Positions 1 through 7,584 of a stretch of 35,399 nucleotides of DNA are shown here, in pieces. The notes under the pieces were generated by a model, which had not been told where the DNA came from, ran no database searches, and saw only the letters and a list, made by a program, of their open reading frames with translations. This DNA comes from Alphaproteobacteria bacterium (GTDB lineage: Bacteria; Pseudomonadota; Alphaproteobacteria; Rhizobiales; BM303). A program made the translations under genes and the position numbers. The stretch covers positions 1 through 35,399 of the forward strand of contig JAJRYE010000127.1 of NCBI GenBank assembly GCA_024275895.1. Direction: 5' to 3'. Each line of letters begins with the position of its first letter. Position 1 is the stretch's first letter.

Positions 1-301
1 CAAGCAATCGGTCGATAAGGGCAAATTCCGCACGGCTCCGCTGCGTTACACCAAGTACACGGCACCTTACATGCATAATGGCGCCTTCTGGTCCTTGCGT
101 GAGGTTGTCGAGTTCTATAATGCCGGTGGCGGCGACAACGAGTTTGCGGCCAACAAGTCCAAACTCATGAAGCCTCTTGGCCTGTCGGACAAGGAGATGG
201 ATGATCTGGTGGCGTTTCTGGAGGGCTTTAGCGGTCCGGAACTCAAAATCGATCCGCCCAAGCTTCCTGATTACAAACCTTTGCCGATGGCAGCCAAATA
301 A
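1..301 (+). CDS. Diheme cytochrome c peroxidase / MauG-family protein, C-terminal part (5' end outside window)
   Basis: An open frame enters the window at base 2 and ends at the TAA at 299-301, giving about 99 residues. It carries the typical C-terminal segment of bacterial diheme peroxidases: FRTAPLR, then TAPYMHNGAFWSLREVV and a FYNAGGG segment, ending in a helix ending DDLVAFLEGF. The heme-binding CxxCH motifs expected in this family would lie upstream of the window. The protein should be periplasmic and reduce peroxide, or a related oxidised intermediate, with electrons from c-type cytochromes. It sits 12 bases before a Rieske gene and an AioA-like gene, the combination known from iodate reductase clusters, where the peroxidases (IdrP) are proposed to remove reactive intermediates. 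The family call is firm; assignment as an IdrP is inferred from context. Confidence 0.82.
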   Translation, partial: KQSVDKGKFRTAPLRYTKYTAPYMHNGAFWSLREVVEFYNAGGGDNEFAANKSKLMKPLGLSDKEMDDLVAFLEGFSGPELKIDPPKLPDYKPLPMAAK

Positions 302-313
302 AGGAGAACAATC

Positions 314-889
314 ATGAACGCGCATAGCGATATCAAGGGCAGGCGTTCGGCAAAGGGGGGCAAGAAGCAATCTTGTGTCATGTCCCGCCGGTCGTTCCTG
401 CTGACCTCGGGTATAGCGACGGCAACGGTGATGGTGACGATGAATGCCGGAACCGCCTCCGCCGCCAAGATGCCCGCTGCGGTGGCGACCTATCCGCGCA
501 AGAAAATCGCCAGGCTGAGCCAGTTGAAAAACGATCAGCCGGTCGAATTTTCCTATCCGGATGAAGGGGCATACTCGACCAATATGTTGGTCAAGCTCGG
601 GACTCAGGCCGGTGGCGGCATAGGCGCTGATCGGGATGTGGTTGCCTTCAACTACACCTGCACCCATCAGGGCGGCGATATGGAGGGTACATACAAGGGT
701 GACACCAAGTCGCTCGGCCAGTGCCCCTTGCATCTGACCACTTATGATCTCACCCGTCACGGCATCATCATCGGCGGTCAGGCTTATCAGAGCCTGCCCC
801 AGATCCTGCTGGAACTGGATGGTGACGATATTTACGCAGTTGGTATCTTCGGCCTGATTTACGGCCGCCAAGATAACCTTAAAGCCTAA
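314..889 (+). CDS. idrB: Tat-exported Rieske [2Fe-2S] subunit, AioB/IdrB type
   Basis: This 191-residue protein follows an AAAGGAG ribosome site. Its N-terminus has a twin-arginine motif, SRRSFLL at residues 24-30, then a hydrophobic stretch and an Ala-rich cleavage region near 48-52, so it should cross the inner membrane folded by Tat. The Rieske ligands are C116/H118 (CTHQGG) and C137/H140 (CPLH). The two extra cysteines that form the cluster-shielding disulfide in classical Rieske proteins are Gly121 and Leu139 here, so no disulfide can form. In arsenite oxidases and iodate reductases this small subunit passes electrons between the molybdenum subunit and periplasmic cytochromes, and its Tat signal is thought to carry the partner subunit across. 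The partner gene starts 13 bases downstream. IdrB is preferred to AioB because of the diheme peroxidase upstream and the features of the large subunit. Confidence 0.85.
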   Translation: MNAHSDIKGRRSAKGGKKQSCVMSRRSFLLTSGIATATVMVTMNAGTASAAKMPAAVATYPRKKIARLSQLKNDQPVEFSYPDEGAYSTNMLVKLGTQAGGGIGADRDVVAFNYTCTHQGGDMEGTYKGDTKSLGQCPLHLTTYDLTRHGIIIGGQAYQSLPQILLELDGDDIYAVGIFGLIYGRQDNLKA

Positions 890-902
890 AGGAGGGGGAA
901 AC

Positions 903-3578
903 ATGGCTACTCCATACTACATCCCGGAAACCAACGTTCCGCTTCCGCCAACGGATGCTGACGTGATCACGACAGCTTGCGACTATTGCATTGTCGCTTG
1001 CGGTTACAAAATCTATCGCTGGCCGGTGGCGGGCGGTAAAACAGGCGGGCTGAAAGCGTCGGAAAACGCCTTCAATGCCGATTTTCCGGTCGACCCGCTC
1101 GGCCCCTGGGTTGCGCCCAACCAGCACAATATCGTGCTGCATAACGGCGAGCCGCATCATGTGGTAATTCTGCCCGACAAGGACACGCATGCGGTTAATC
1201 CGGATGGTGACTCATCTGTTCGCGGCGGCATTATCGCCCAGAAATGCTACAATCCGCAGACCCCGACACGGGATCGTCTGAAAACGCCTCTGGTGCGGAT
1301 TTACGGTATTTTGCAGCCGGTAACCTGGGACTTTGCTCTTGATATTGCTGCGGCTGTGGCCAAGCATGTCATCAAGAAGCACGGCGCCAATGCCTATGGT
1401 GTGAAGACCTATTCCTACCAGTATGTCGAGAATACCTACGCAATCACCAAATATGCGCTGCGGTATATCAACACGGCGAACTTCACCTTCCATGACACGC
1501 CCTCCGATGTCACCTCGACACCGGGCTTCCGTGATGCGGGTTTCGACAATTTCGGCCCCTCTTACGAAGACTGGATGAATGCCGAAGTGCTGATGGTTTG
1601 CGGCACCGATCCTTATGAGACCAAAACGATCCTTTATACCCAATGGATCAAGAAAGGCATCGATAACGGCCAGAAAACCATCTGGCTCAACTGCCGCAAC
1701 ACCGCGGGCATTGCCTATGGTGTCAAACATGGCGGTTTGTGGCTCGATGTCCAGCCCGGCACGGATGTTGTCCTGCTCGGCGCCATCTGCCGCATCATTG
1801 TCGAGAACGGCTGGGAAGACAAGGAATGGATCAAGAACTGGGTCAATGACAAGTGGGGTTCAAGCTCGGGCTTTGGCCAGGGTACCCGCAACACGCCATG
1901 GCAATGGCGCACCACCTGGGGCAATTTCCAGACCAAGGGCTTTGAGGACTGGAAGAAGTGGCTTCTGGGGCAGAAGGAATTCGAGCTCAAGAACGCCGCT
2001 GAAATCACTCAGGTTGATCCCAAGAAGATCGCCACAGCCGCCGAGTGGATTGCCAAACCCGGCAAGGACGGCAAGCGGCCCAAATCTTCTTTCATGATCG
2101 AGAAGGGCTTCTACTGGTCCAACAACACCGGCAATACCAACGCCATTTCCATGACCGCGATTATCTGCGGCGCGGGCGGGCGTCCGGGGCAGGTTGTCGG
2201 CCGCGCCGGCGGGCATCAGCGCGGCGGCACCCGCGGTGGTAAATATCCGCGCAACAAGTCGCCGATGAAGGTTCCGGGCCGTCGCCGCAGGGCGCTCGAT
2301 ACCGATACCTGGCTGCTGGCCGGTCACACCCGCATGGCGCATGCCATCGGCACGACCTGGATCCAGGCCATGTGCGCCTCGGAGCGTATGTCGGCCGCTT
2401 TTGAAGATCTCACGGTGCGCAATCCGCATCAGATCCGCTCCTATGACAAGGACGAGATCATCGAGACTCTGAAAAACCGTGCGGATAGCGGCGGCATGGT
2501 GCTGATCAATCAGGATATCTATCTGGTTGATCCGGTCGGTGCCCGTTATGCGGATATCATCTTCCCTGCCGCCACCTGGGGCGAGGACGACTTCATCCGC
2601 GCCAATGGCGAGCGGCGTCTGCGTCTGTACCAGAAGTTCTATGATCCGCCGGGAGTTGCAAAACCCGACTGGTGGATTATCGCCCAGCTGGCGACACGCA
2701 TGGGGTTTGACGGCTTTGACTGGAAAAACACCAATGACGTTGCCGAGGAATCCTCGCGTTTCTCACGCGGCAACCGCAAGGCGTATCATATGGTCAAGGT
2801 GGCCGCCCATAAAGAGGGCAAAACCCTGCACCAGAAGATGGCCGAGCTTGGCACTGACGGTATTCAGGGCCCGACCATGATGAAACGCGACGGCACGCTG
2901 GTGGGTACCAAGCGTCTGCATGACACCAAAAAGGAGCTTTCACCAACCGGTGCTTTTGGCCTGAATATGCAGAACAAGAAGATGACCCACTTCAACAGCC
3001 AGACCGGACGGTGCAATCTCCAGAAGGCCAAATGGTCACTGTTCTCGGATTACTGGGAATGGATGAAACCCAAAGGTGATGAGCTGTGGTCAACATCGGG
3101 ACGCACCAACGAGCGTTGGCAGTCCGGCTTTGATGATCGCCGCCGGCCCTATATCCAGCAGCGTTGGCCGGAGAATTTCCTTGAAATTCATCCCGATGAC
3201 GCCAAGGCCAGGGGTATTGAATCAGGTGACCGGGTCATGATCTATTCCGATCGCGTTCCCAGCCTGAAGAATATCATCAAGGGTGTGGAGGGGTCCGATT
3301 ATTCCTTCACCGGCCAGATGAAGAACGGCAATATCGAGTTGACGAAAGCGGCTGTCACCGCGATCGCCATCGTGACCCGCCACATCAAGAAGGGCGTGAC
3401 CTTCATGGACTTCCTGGTGCCGAGTCAGCCCGGCAATTCGGTTTCAGGCCGGATCCCGGACTGGATCAGTGGCAACTACAACTACAAGATGGGTGTCGCC
3501 AAGGTGAAGAAGATCGGGGAGTCGCAATACAAGAAGACTTTCCGCTCCATGTCTTTCGCACCGCGCGATATCGTCTAG
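903..3578 (+). CDS. idrA: AioA-branch molybdopterin oxidoreductase catalytic subunit, probable iodate reductase IdrA
   Basis: The 891-residue protein starts at an ATG preceded by GGAGGGGG. Near the N-terminus it has C26-x2-C29-x3-C33 in the setting CDYCIVACGYKIYRW, which matches the [3Fe-4S] site of arsenite oxidase large subunits. No export signal is visible, so it probably travels with the Tat signal of the Rieske subunit. R434 and H438 in RAGGHQ match a conserved active-site R-x-G-G-H motif of the family. C-terminal molybdopterin-binding segments include NGERRLRLYQKFYDPPG and the ERWQSGFDD and IQQRWPENFLEIHPDDA regions. Against my memory of Alcaligenes AioA, the other arsenite-site His and Glu (in an ECHATRE segment) have no counterpart: the matching stretch near residues 200-215 reads STPGFRDAGFDNF. 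With the peroxidase and Rieske neighbours this favours iodate reductase. An uncharacterised AioA-like reductase is the main alternative. A strong terminator follows. Confidence 0.7.
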   Translation: MATPYYIPETNVPLPPTDADVITTACDYCIVACGYKIYRWPVAGGKTGGLKASENAFNADFPVDPLGPWVAPNQHNIVLHNGEPHHVVILPDKDTHAVNPDGDSSVRGGIIAQKCYNPQTPTRDRLKTPLVRIYGILQPVTWDFALDIAAAVAKHVIKKHGANAYGVKTYSYQYVENTYAITKYALRYINTANFTFHDTPSDVTSTPGFRDAGFDNFGPSYEDWMNAEVLMVCGTDPYETKTILYTQWIKKGIDNGQKTIWLNCRNTAGIAYGVKHGGLWLDVQPGTDVVLLGAICRIIVENGWEDKEWIKNWVNDKWGSSSGFGQGTRNTPWQWRTTWGNFQTKGFEDWKKWLLGQKEFELKNAAEITQVDPKKIATAAEWIAKPGKDGKRPKSSFMIEKGFYWSNNTGNTNAISMTAIICGAGGRPGQVVGRAGGHQRGGTRGGKYPRNKSPMKVPGRRRRALDTDTWLLAGHTRMAHAIGTTWIQAMCASERMSAAFEDLTVRNPHQIRSYDKDEIIETLKNRADSGGMVLINQDIYLVDPVGARYADIIFPAATWGEDDFIRANGERRLRLYQKFYDPPGVAKPDWWIIAQLATRMGFDGFDWKNTNDVAEESSRFSRGNRKAYHMVKVAAHKEGKTLHQKMAELGTDGIQGPTMMKRDGTLVGTKRLHDTKKELSPTGAFGLNMQNKKMTHFNSQTGRCNLQKAKWSLFSDYWEWMKPKGDELWSTSGRTNERWQSGFDDRRRPYIQQRWPENFLEIHPDDAKARGIESGDRVMIYSDRVPSLKNIIKGVEGSDYSFTGQMKNGNIELTKAAVTAIAIVTRHIKKGVTFMDFLVPSQPGNSVSGRIPDWISGNYNYKMGVAKVKKIGESQYKKTFRSMSFAPRDIV

Positions 3579-3590
3579 AAACAAAACCGT

Positions 3591-3624
3591 GCATGGCCGG
3601 GAGTCGATCCCGGCCATGCTTTTT
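3591..3624 (+). terminator. Rho-independent terminator of the idr-like operon
   Basis: A perfect 12-bp stem (GCATGGCCGGGA at 3591-3602 with TCCCGGCCATGC at 3608-3619) closes a 5-base loop and is followed by TTTTT at 3620-3624. It begins 13 bases after the stop of the molybdenum subunit gene. It therefore separates the reductase operon from the downstream HEAT-led operon, which must have its own promoter in the short AT-rich stretch at 3625-3680. Confidence 0.92.
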
Positions 3625-3693
3625 GTGATTTAGTCTCATTCTTCTCTGGGGTTATGCTTTAAATAGTCGGGTCGGCCAATCAGGAGTAAAAAT

Positions 3694-5940
3694 GTGTTGA
3701 TGGTGAATGCTGATGACAAAAATGCGGATGGATCGACGGAACGGGTCAAGGCGGTCTTGCGCAATCAGGCTACCGATGGAATTGATATTCACCGGACGGC
3801 CGCCATAAAAGCACTTTCACGCATTGATTTGAACGGTTCGGTATTTGTGTTCATCAAGGCTCTGCTTGATGAAGATGAAGATGTGCGCGCCGATGCTTCC
3901 GAGGCGCTCGTCCGCACCGGCGATAAAAGAGCGGCGAAACAACTGCATGAAAACCTGCTGGGCGATCCTGCCGCCCAGGTCAAGCTCAACGCCATAGACG
4001 CTCTTGCCGTCATGGGTCACAAGGAAGTCATTCCCCTGCTGCGCCGCCTGCTGAAAGGCCGGGATGAGGAAATTGTCTGGGACGAGGATGAGTTTTACGC
4101 CTCGGAATGGGATGACTGGACCGATGTTCAGCTTCATGCCCTCAAGGCGCTTGGCACATTGAGAGCGCAAGACGCAGTGCCCGATATCGTTGAGGCGCTT
4201 GGTGATATGGACACCCATGATATTATGGAAACAGGCTTCAGGGTTCTTGCCTCCCTCGGGCGAAGCGGCATTGAGGCTCTGGGCGCGTTTCTTGATCATG
4301 CGGACGCGCGCTGCCGCCGCCGCTCCGCAGCTGTCCTGGCCTCAAGCCGCAGCCCCCATGCCGCCGCCGCTATTGCCCGGGCCCTCAGCCACAAGGACGC
4401 CGATGTCCGTTATGCCTGCGGCGGGGCGCTGATGAGCATTGATCCTGCCGATGCGCGCGTGAAAATCCTGCTCGCCGATGCCAATCCGGCAATCCGCGCG
4501 GCGATGGCTTCGGGGTGTCTGCAGCATCACCGGGATATGGCCGCGATATTGATCAAGGACCCCGATACGGCCGTCCGGCGCGCCGTTTATCAGGTGCTGG
4601 CCGCAGTTCCCGATCTGCTTGATGCCAAAACTGCGCTTGTGGCGCTGGAAGCGGACCGGCGCGCAGATGATGAAAAAACCGCCGCGGCGGCCATTCAGGC
4701 CTCGATGGTGATCGCGCCCGATGATCTGCGGCCGCAGATGATTGAGGAGCTGGCGGATGAAAATGTTGCTGTGGAAATTCGTCTTGCGATTTTAAAAGCG
4801 CTTGAAAACGATACTTCCGAGGAGGCGCTTGAAGTTTTAATCGGCAATCTGGCCGTGGATAAACGCCAGTTACGACTCAAATCCATGACGGCTCTGGCGC
4901 GGATGGCGGCAAATGCGCCCTGGCCCAATATGGCGGGCGATGCCCTCTTGTCGGCGCTTCGCGGCGAGTTGATCCCGCCGCCCGAGATGCCGGAGGAAAA
5001 AGAGCCCGACGTGGTCGAGGCCGATTTTGACAACAAGAACGAGCCTGAACCGGAAGCGGAAGCTGATGAAGATGCGCAAGAAGAGGCACAAGAAGACGCA
5101 GAGCCGGATATTCCCCAATCCACCCTGGCGGCAATCCTGAGCGATGATCCGGTTATTGCCGAGGTGCTGAAGAAAAAAACCGAGACCGTCGGGCTTTCGC
5201 CGCAGGATATGGAGTTTCTCCAGATTGCGACCGACCGGAAGAAAAAGAACGAACGCCGCCGGTTGTCGCCCGATCCGGTTGTCGCCCCGTATCAGGATGT
5301 CCGCCGTTTCGCGGCAAGGCTGCTGGGCGATGTGCGCCGGAGCGAAGTCATGCAGGCGCTGGGCGAGGCGTTAAGCGACCCGGACAAGGAGGTTGTGCGC
5401 ATTGCCGCGGACTCGCTGACCCATTTTGAAGGCAAGGGGTCTGACGAGGCGGAAGCGGTGACGAAAAACATCATCGCGGCTCTGGCGATTACCGATCCCG
5501 AAACGCGGGTTTTCCTGATACGCGCCCTTGGCCGCATGGGCGGCGAGGACGCGGTGGAGACGCTGAGAGCCCTGACGCAGGACCTTGACAGCTACATCGT
5601 CGCCGAGGCGGTGGAGGCTCTGGATTTTCTGGGCAGGGGCGATCCTGATCTTGCCGCATTGCTGGATGACAATGCGCCGCGGGTGCGTCTGGCGGCGGCC
5701 CGAATGATTGCCGGTTTGCAAGATGATGCCTTTATCGGGGATCTGGTCGATTTTTCGCTGGCCCATGACGGTTACCACCGGCGCGAGGGCGGGCGTCTTT
5801 TGCGGCGGGTTAACCCCGAGGCGGCGAATGCACAACTTCTGGCCATATTAAAAGACGCAAGCCGAAAAATCGAGTGGCTGTCGGTAATTGAAACACTGGA
5901 AGAGATTAATGTACAGAAAGACAGCATTTCTGTGGCATAA
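3694..5940 (+). CDS. HEAT-repeat scaffold protein with acidic insert
   Basis: The 748-residue protein is most likely read from the GTG at 3694, seven bases after AGGAG at 3682-3686. The ATG at 3692 runs into a stop after two codons, and an ATG at 3700 is badly spaced. It is built of repeated 30-35 residue helical pairs of HEAT/PBS-lyase type (for example DEDVRADASEALVRTGD, DADVRYACGGALMSID and DKEVVRIAADSLTHF) over residues 15-425 and 520-740. They are separated by a very acidic, probably disordered stretch at about 430-475 and a Lys/Arg-rich patch near 505-515. There is no signal peptide or membrane segment, so it should be cytoplasmic. HEAT proteins of this kind act as scaffolds or help assemble cofactor-bearing proteins; no enzymatic role is evident. 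It opens the seven-gene run to 11924, 34 bases before the next gene. Repeat family firm, function unknown. Confidence 0.8.
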   Translation: MLMVNADDKNADGSTERVKAVLRNQATDGIDIHRTAAIKALSRIDLNGSVFVFIKALLDEDEDVRADASEALVRTGDKRAAKQLHENLLGDPAAQVKLNAIDALAVMGHKEVIPLLRRLLKGRDEEIVWDEDEFYASEWDDWTDVQLHALKALGTLRAQDAVPDIVEALGDMDTHDIMETGFRVLASLGRSGIEALGAFLDHADARCRRRSAAVLASSRSPHAAAAIARALSHKDADVRYACGGALMSIDPADARVKILLADANPAIRAAMASGCLQHHRDMAAILIKDPDTAVRRAVYQVLAAVPDLLDAKTALVALEADRRADDEKTAAAAIQASMVIAPDDLRPQMIEELADENVAVEIRLAILKALENDTSEEALEVLIGNLAVDKRQLRLKSMTALARMAANAPWPNMAGDALLSALRGELIPPPEMPEEKEPDVVEADFDNKNEPEPEAEADEDAQEEAQEDAEPDIPQSTLAAILSDDPVIAEVLKKKTETVGLSPQDMEFLQIATDRKKKNERRRLSPDPVVAPYQDVRRFAARLLGDVRRSEVMQALGEALSDPDKEVVRIAADSLTHFEGKGSDEAEAVTKNIIAALAITDPETRVFLIRALGRMGGEDAVETLRALTQDLDSYIVAEAVEALDFLGRGDPDLAALLDDNAPRVRLAAARMIAGLQDDAFIGDLVDFSLAHDGYHRREGGRLLRRVNPEAANAQLLAILKDASRKIEWLSVIETLEEINVQKDSISVA

Positions 5941-5974
5941 GTCAAGACTGATAAATCAACTGGAGACGATAACC

Positions 5975-6709
5975 ATGCGCAAGATCATGCAGTTTGCCAT
6001 CGTAACCTTGGGCGTTGTGGCCCTTTCAGGAACCGCCCAGGCGGCTAAATATAAAGAAGGCGATGTCGCCGATGGCGGGACGATCACCGGCAAGGTTCTG
6101 GCCGGCAGCGCGAAGCCAAATATCAGAAAATACACCATTTCAAAAGATACGGATGTCTGCGGCAGCGGCGAGCGTATCGTACCCATGGTCCAGATCAAGG
6201 ACGGCGCCTTGCTCAACGCGGTGGTTTATCTGGAAAAGGTCAAGGAAGGAAAAGCCTTCCCCGCCGGTCTGACCAAAAATACCCTGGACCAGAAAAAATG
6301 CACTTTTGAGCCCTATCTCTCCTTCATGCGTAACAAGGGCGAGCTGGAAGCGGTGAACTCCGATACGGTTTTGCACAACATCCATGCCTATGAACTGATC
6401 GGCCGGGCGCGGCGTACGGTGCTCAATGTCTCACAGCCGGAAAAGGGCAGCATCGTCACCAAGAAGATCAAGCTGCGCAAGGGCTCGGGCATGAAAATCG
6501 AGTGCGATGCGCATGACTTCATGCACGCTTTTGTCTTTGTCGCCCGCAATCCCTATTTTGCCCAAGTTAATGACAAGGGTGAGTTCGAGATCAAGGATGT
6601 GCCCCCCGGAAAATACAAGATCAGGGTCTGGCATGGTTTCCTTGGCGAGAAAAAGGGCAAGGTTGAAGTGACTGCCGGCGGCAGCGCCAAGATTGATTTC
6701 AGCTACTAG
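5975..6709 (+). CDS. Exported cupredoxin-like / methylamine-utilisation-type protein
   Basis: I place the start at the ATG at 5975, which has GGAG about 9 bases upstream and begins a clean Sec signal peptide (MRKIMQFAIVTLGVVALS...AQA, cleavage near residue 26). The mature protein of about 220 residues starts with a beta-rich segment (GTITGKVLAG) and contains a His-bearing loop NSDTVLHNIHAY, the segment KIECDAHDFMHAF (Cys-x2-His-x2-Met) and a final carboxypeptidase-regulatory-like fold with DVPPGKYKIRVWH. His, then Cys-x2-His-x2-Met, is the arrangement of type 1 copper ligands in cupredoxins, so a periplasmic copper or electron-transfer role is plausible though unproven. Families with this layout are often annotated as methylamine utilization proteins or carboxypeptidase regulatory-like proteins and occur beside multiheme or molybdenum respiratory genes. 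Its stop abuts the next small gene without a gap. Confidence 0.72.
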   Translation: MRKIMQFAIVTLGVVALSGTAQAAKYKEGDVADGGTITGKVLAGSAKPNIRKYTISKDTDVCGSGERIVPMVQIKDGALLNAVVYLEKVKEGKAFPAGLTKNTLDQKKCTFEPYLSFMRNKGELEAVNSDTVLHNIHAYELIGRARRTVLNVSQPEKGSIVTKKIKLRKGSGMKIECDAHDFMHAFVFVARNPYFAQVNDKGEFEIKDVPPGKYKIRVWHGFLGEKKGKVEVTAGGSAKIDFSY

Positions 6710-6835
6710 ATGAAAACGGTTACGGGCGCCGGCATGAGACTTCCGCGCAATGCGTTTGACTGGTTTGTACTGGCCGGCGCCCTGGTCAATATCATCGTTA
6801 TTCTGCTTCTGTTCGGCTATTGGGTGACGCATTGA
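6710..6835 (+). CDS. Small single-pass membrane protein (41 aa)
   Basis: A short frame begins with ATG at 6710, directly after the TAG of the cupredoxin-like gene, and ends with TGA at 6833-6835. It encodes 41 residues: a short basic head (MKTVTGAGMRLPRNAFDW) and one hydrophobic helix of about 20 residues (FVLAGALVNIIVILLLFGYW). The TGA overlaps the ATG of the next gene by one base, the usual layout for coupled translation, and without this frame there would be an unexplained 125-base gap in a compact operon. I do not recognise a family. A membrane anchor or small subunit for the neighbouring exported or FGE-fold proteins would fit. A second in-frame ATG at 6734 could also be the start. Confidence 0.68.
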   Translation: MKTVTGAGMRLPRNAFDWFVLAGALVNIIVILLLFGYWVTH

Positions 6836-7563
6836 TGTTTGAGGGTCTCAAATCCATTGCCGCCGTGGCGGTAACCTCGCTGTCGGGGATTTTCGGCGCG
6901 GCGGGACCGGCCGATACCGTGCATGTTCCTGCCGGACCGGCGCAGCTTGGCGGGCCGGGCTATTCCTCCATGGTGGGCCCGGCGGAGTTTAATCTCAACG
7001 GGTATCGCATCGACCGTTTTGAGGTTTCTAATGCCCGCTATAGCGCCTTTATCAAGGCAACGGGGCATTCCGAACCGGCATTTGCCGATGATGCGGAATT
7101 CAACAAGCCGGACCAGCCCGTGACCGGAGTAACGTGGAATGACGCCAGCAGCTTTTGCAAATGGGCCGGCGGACGCCTGCCGACAGAAGTGGAGTGGGAA
7201 AAAGCGGCCCGCGGTACGGATGGGCGCAAATATCCCTGGGGGAACGAGGAAGCTCTCTCTTTTGCCTATCTGGAAGGCGAGGTTCCGGCAAGCATTGGTT
7301 CGCACCCGAAGGATATCAGCCCTTACGGGGCTTATGATATGGCGGGAAATGTCTCGGAATGGGTCGATGATTTCCGCATCGCCGGCAATGTCTGCGTGCC
7401 GGGCATTCTCCAGCCCGCCGATAACCGGTTGCAGATGCGCAGCTATCTGCGCGGTAATAACTTTCAGGGCTTGCCGCATATGACCAAGGTGCATCACCGG
7501 CTCTGGGATTATTCCGATACCGTATCGGAGTTTTTCGGCTTTCGCTGTGTATATCCTGAATAA
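6835..7563 (+). CDS. SUMF1/FGE-fold protein, probably not a formylglycine-generating enzyme
   Basis: The start is the ATG at 6835, overlapping the TGA of the 41-residue gene, giving 242 residues. A weakly hydrophobic N-terminus (about residues 6-24) may be a signal or anchor. The FGE-sulfatase fold is recognised by FEVSNARYSAF, PVTGVTWNDASSFCKWAG, RLPTEVEWEKAARG, KYPWGNE, YDMAGNVSEWV and the terminal FGFRCV. Where genuine formylglycine-generating enzymes carry the paired copper-binding cysteines, this protein reads LRGNNFQGLPHMTKVHHR and has none. It is therefore more likely a structural or cofactor-associated family member, as is common for SUMF1-like proteins near respiratory gene clusters. 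It lies between a membrane protein gene and a GTG-started stress-protein gene 21 bases downstream. Its partner and role are unknown. Confidence 0.8.
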   Translation: MFEGLKSIAAVAVTSLSGIFGAAGPADTVHVPAGPAQLGGPGYSSMVGPAEFNLNGYRIDRFEVSNARYSAFIKATGHSEPAFADDAEFNKPDQPVTGVTWNDASSFCKWAGGRLPTEVEWEKAARGTDGRKYPWGNEEALSFAYLEGEVPASIGSHPKDISPYGAYDMAGNVSEWVDDFRIAGNVCVPGILQPADNRLQMRSYLRGNNFQGLPHMTKVHHRLWDYSDTVSEFFGFRCVYPE

Positions 7564-7584
7564 CAACAACAAGGAGCCCGGGGA

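Noticed and set aside
903-3578. A genuine arsenite oxidase AioA
   Set aside because: The neighbouring diheme peroxidase, the longer 891-residue chain and the apparent loss of arsenite-site residues fit IdrA better. I keep it as an alternative, since I could not run a phylogeny.
3692-3694. ATG at 3692 as the start of the HEAT-repeat gene
   Set aside because: It meets a stop after two codons (ATG TGT TGA); the overlapping GTG at 3694 opens the long frame with good spacing to AGGAG.
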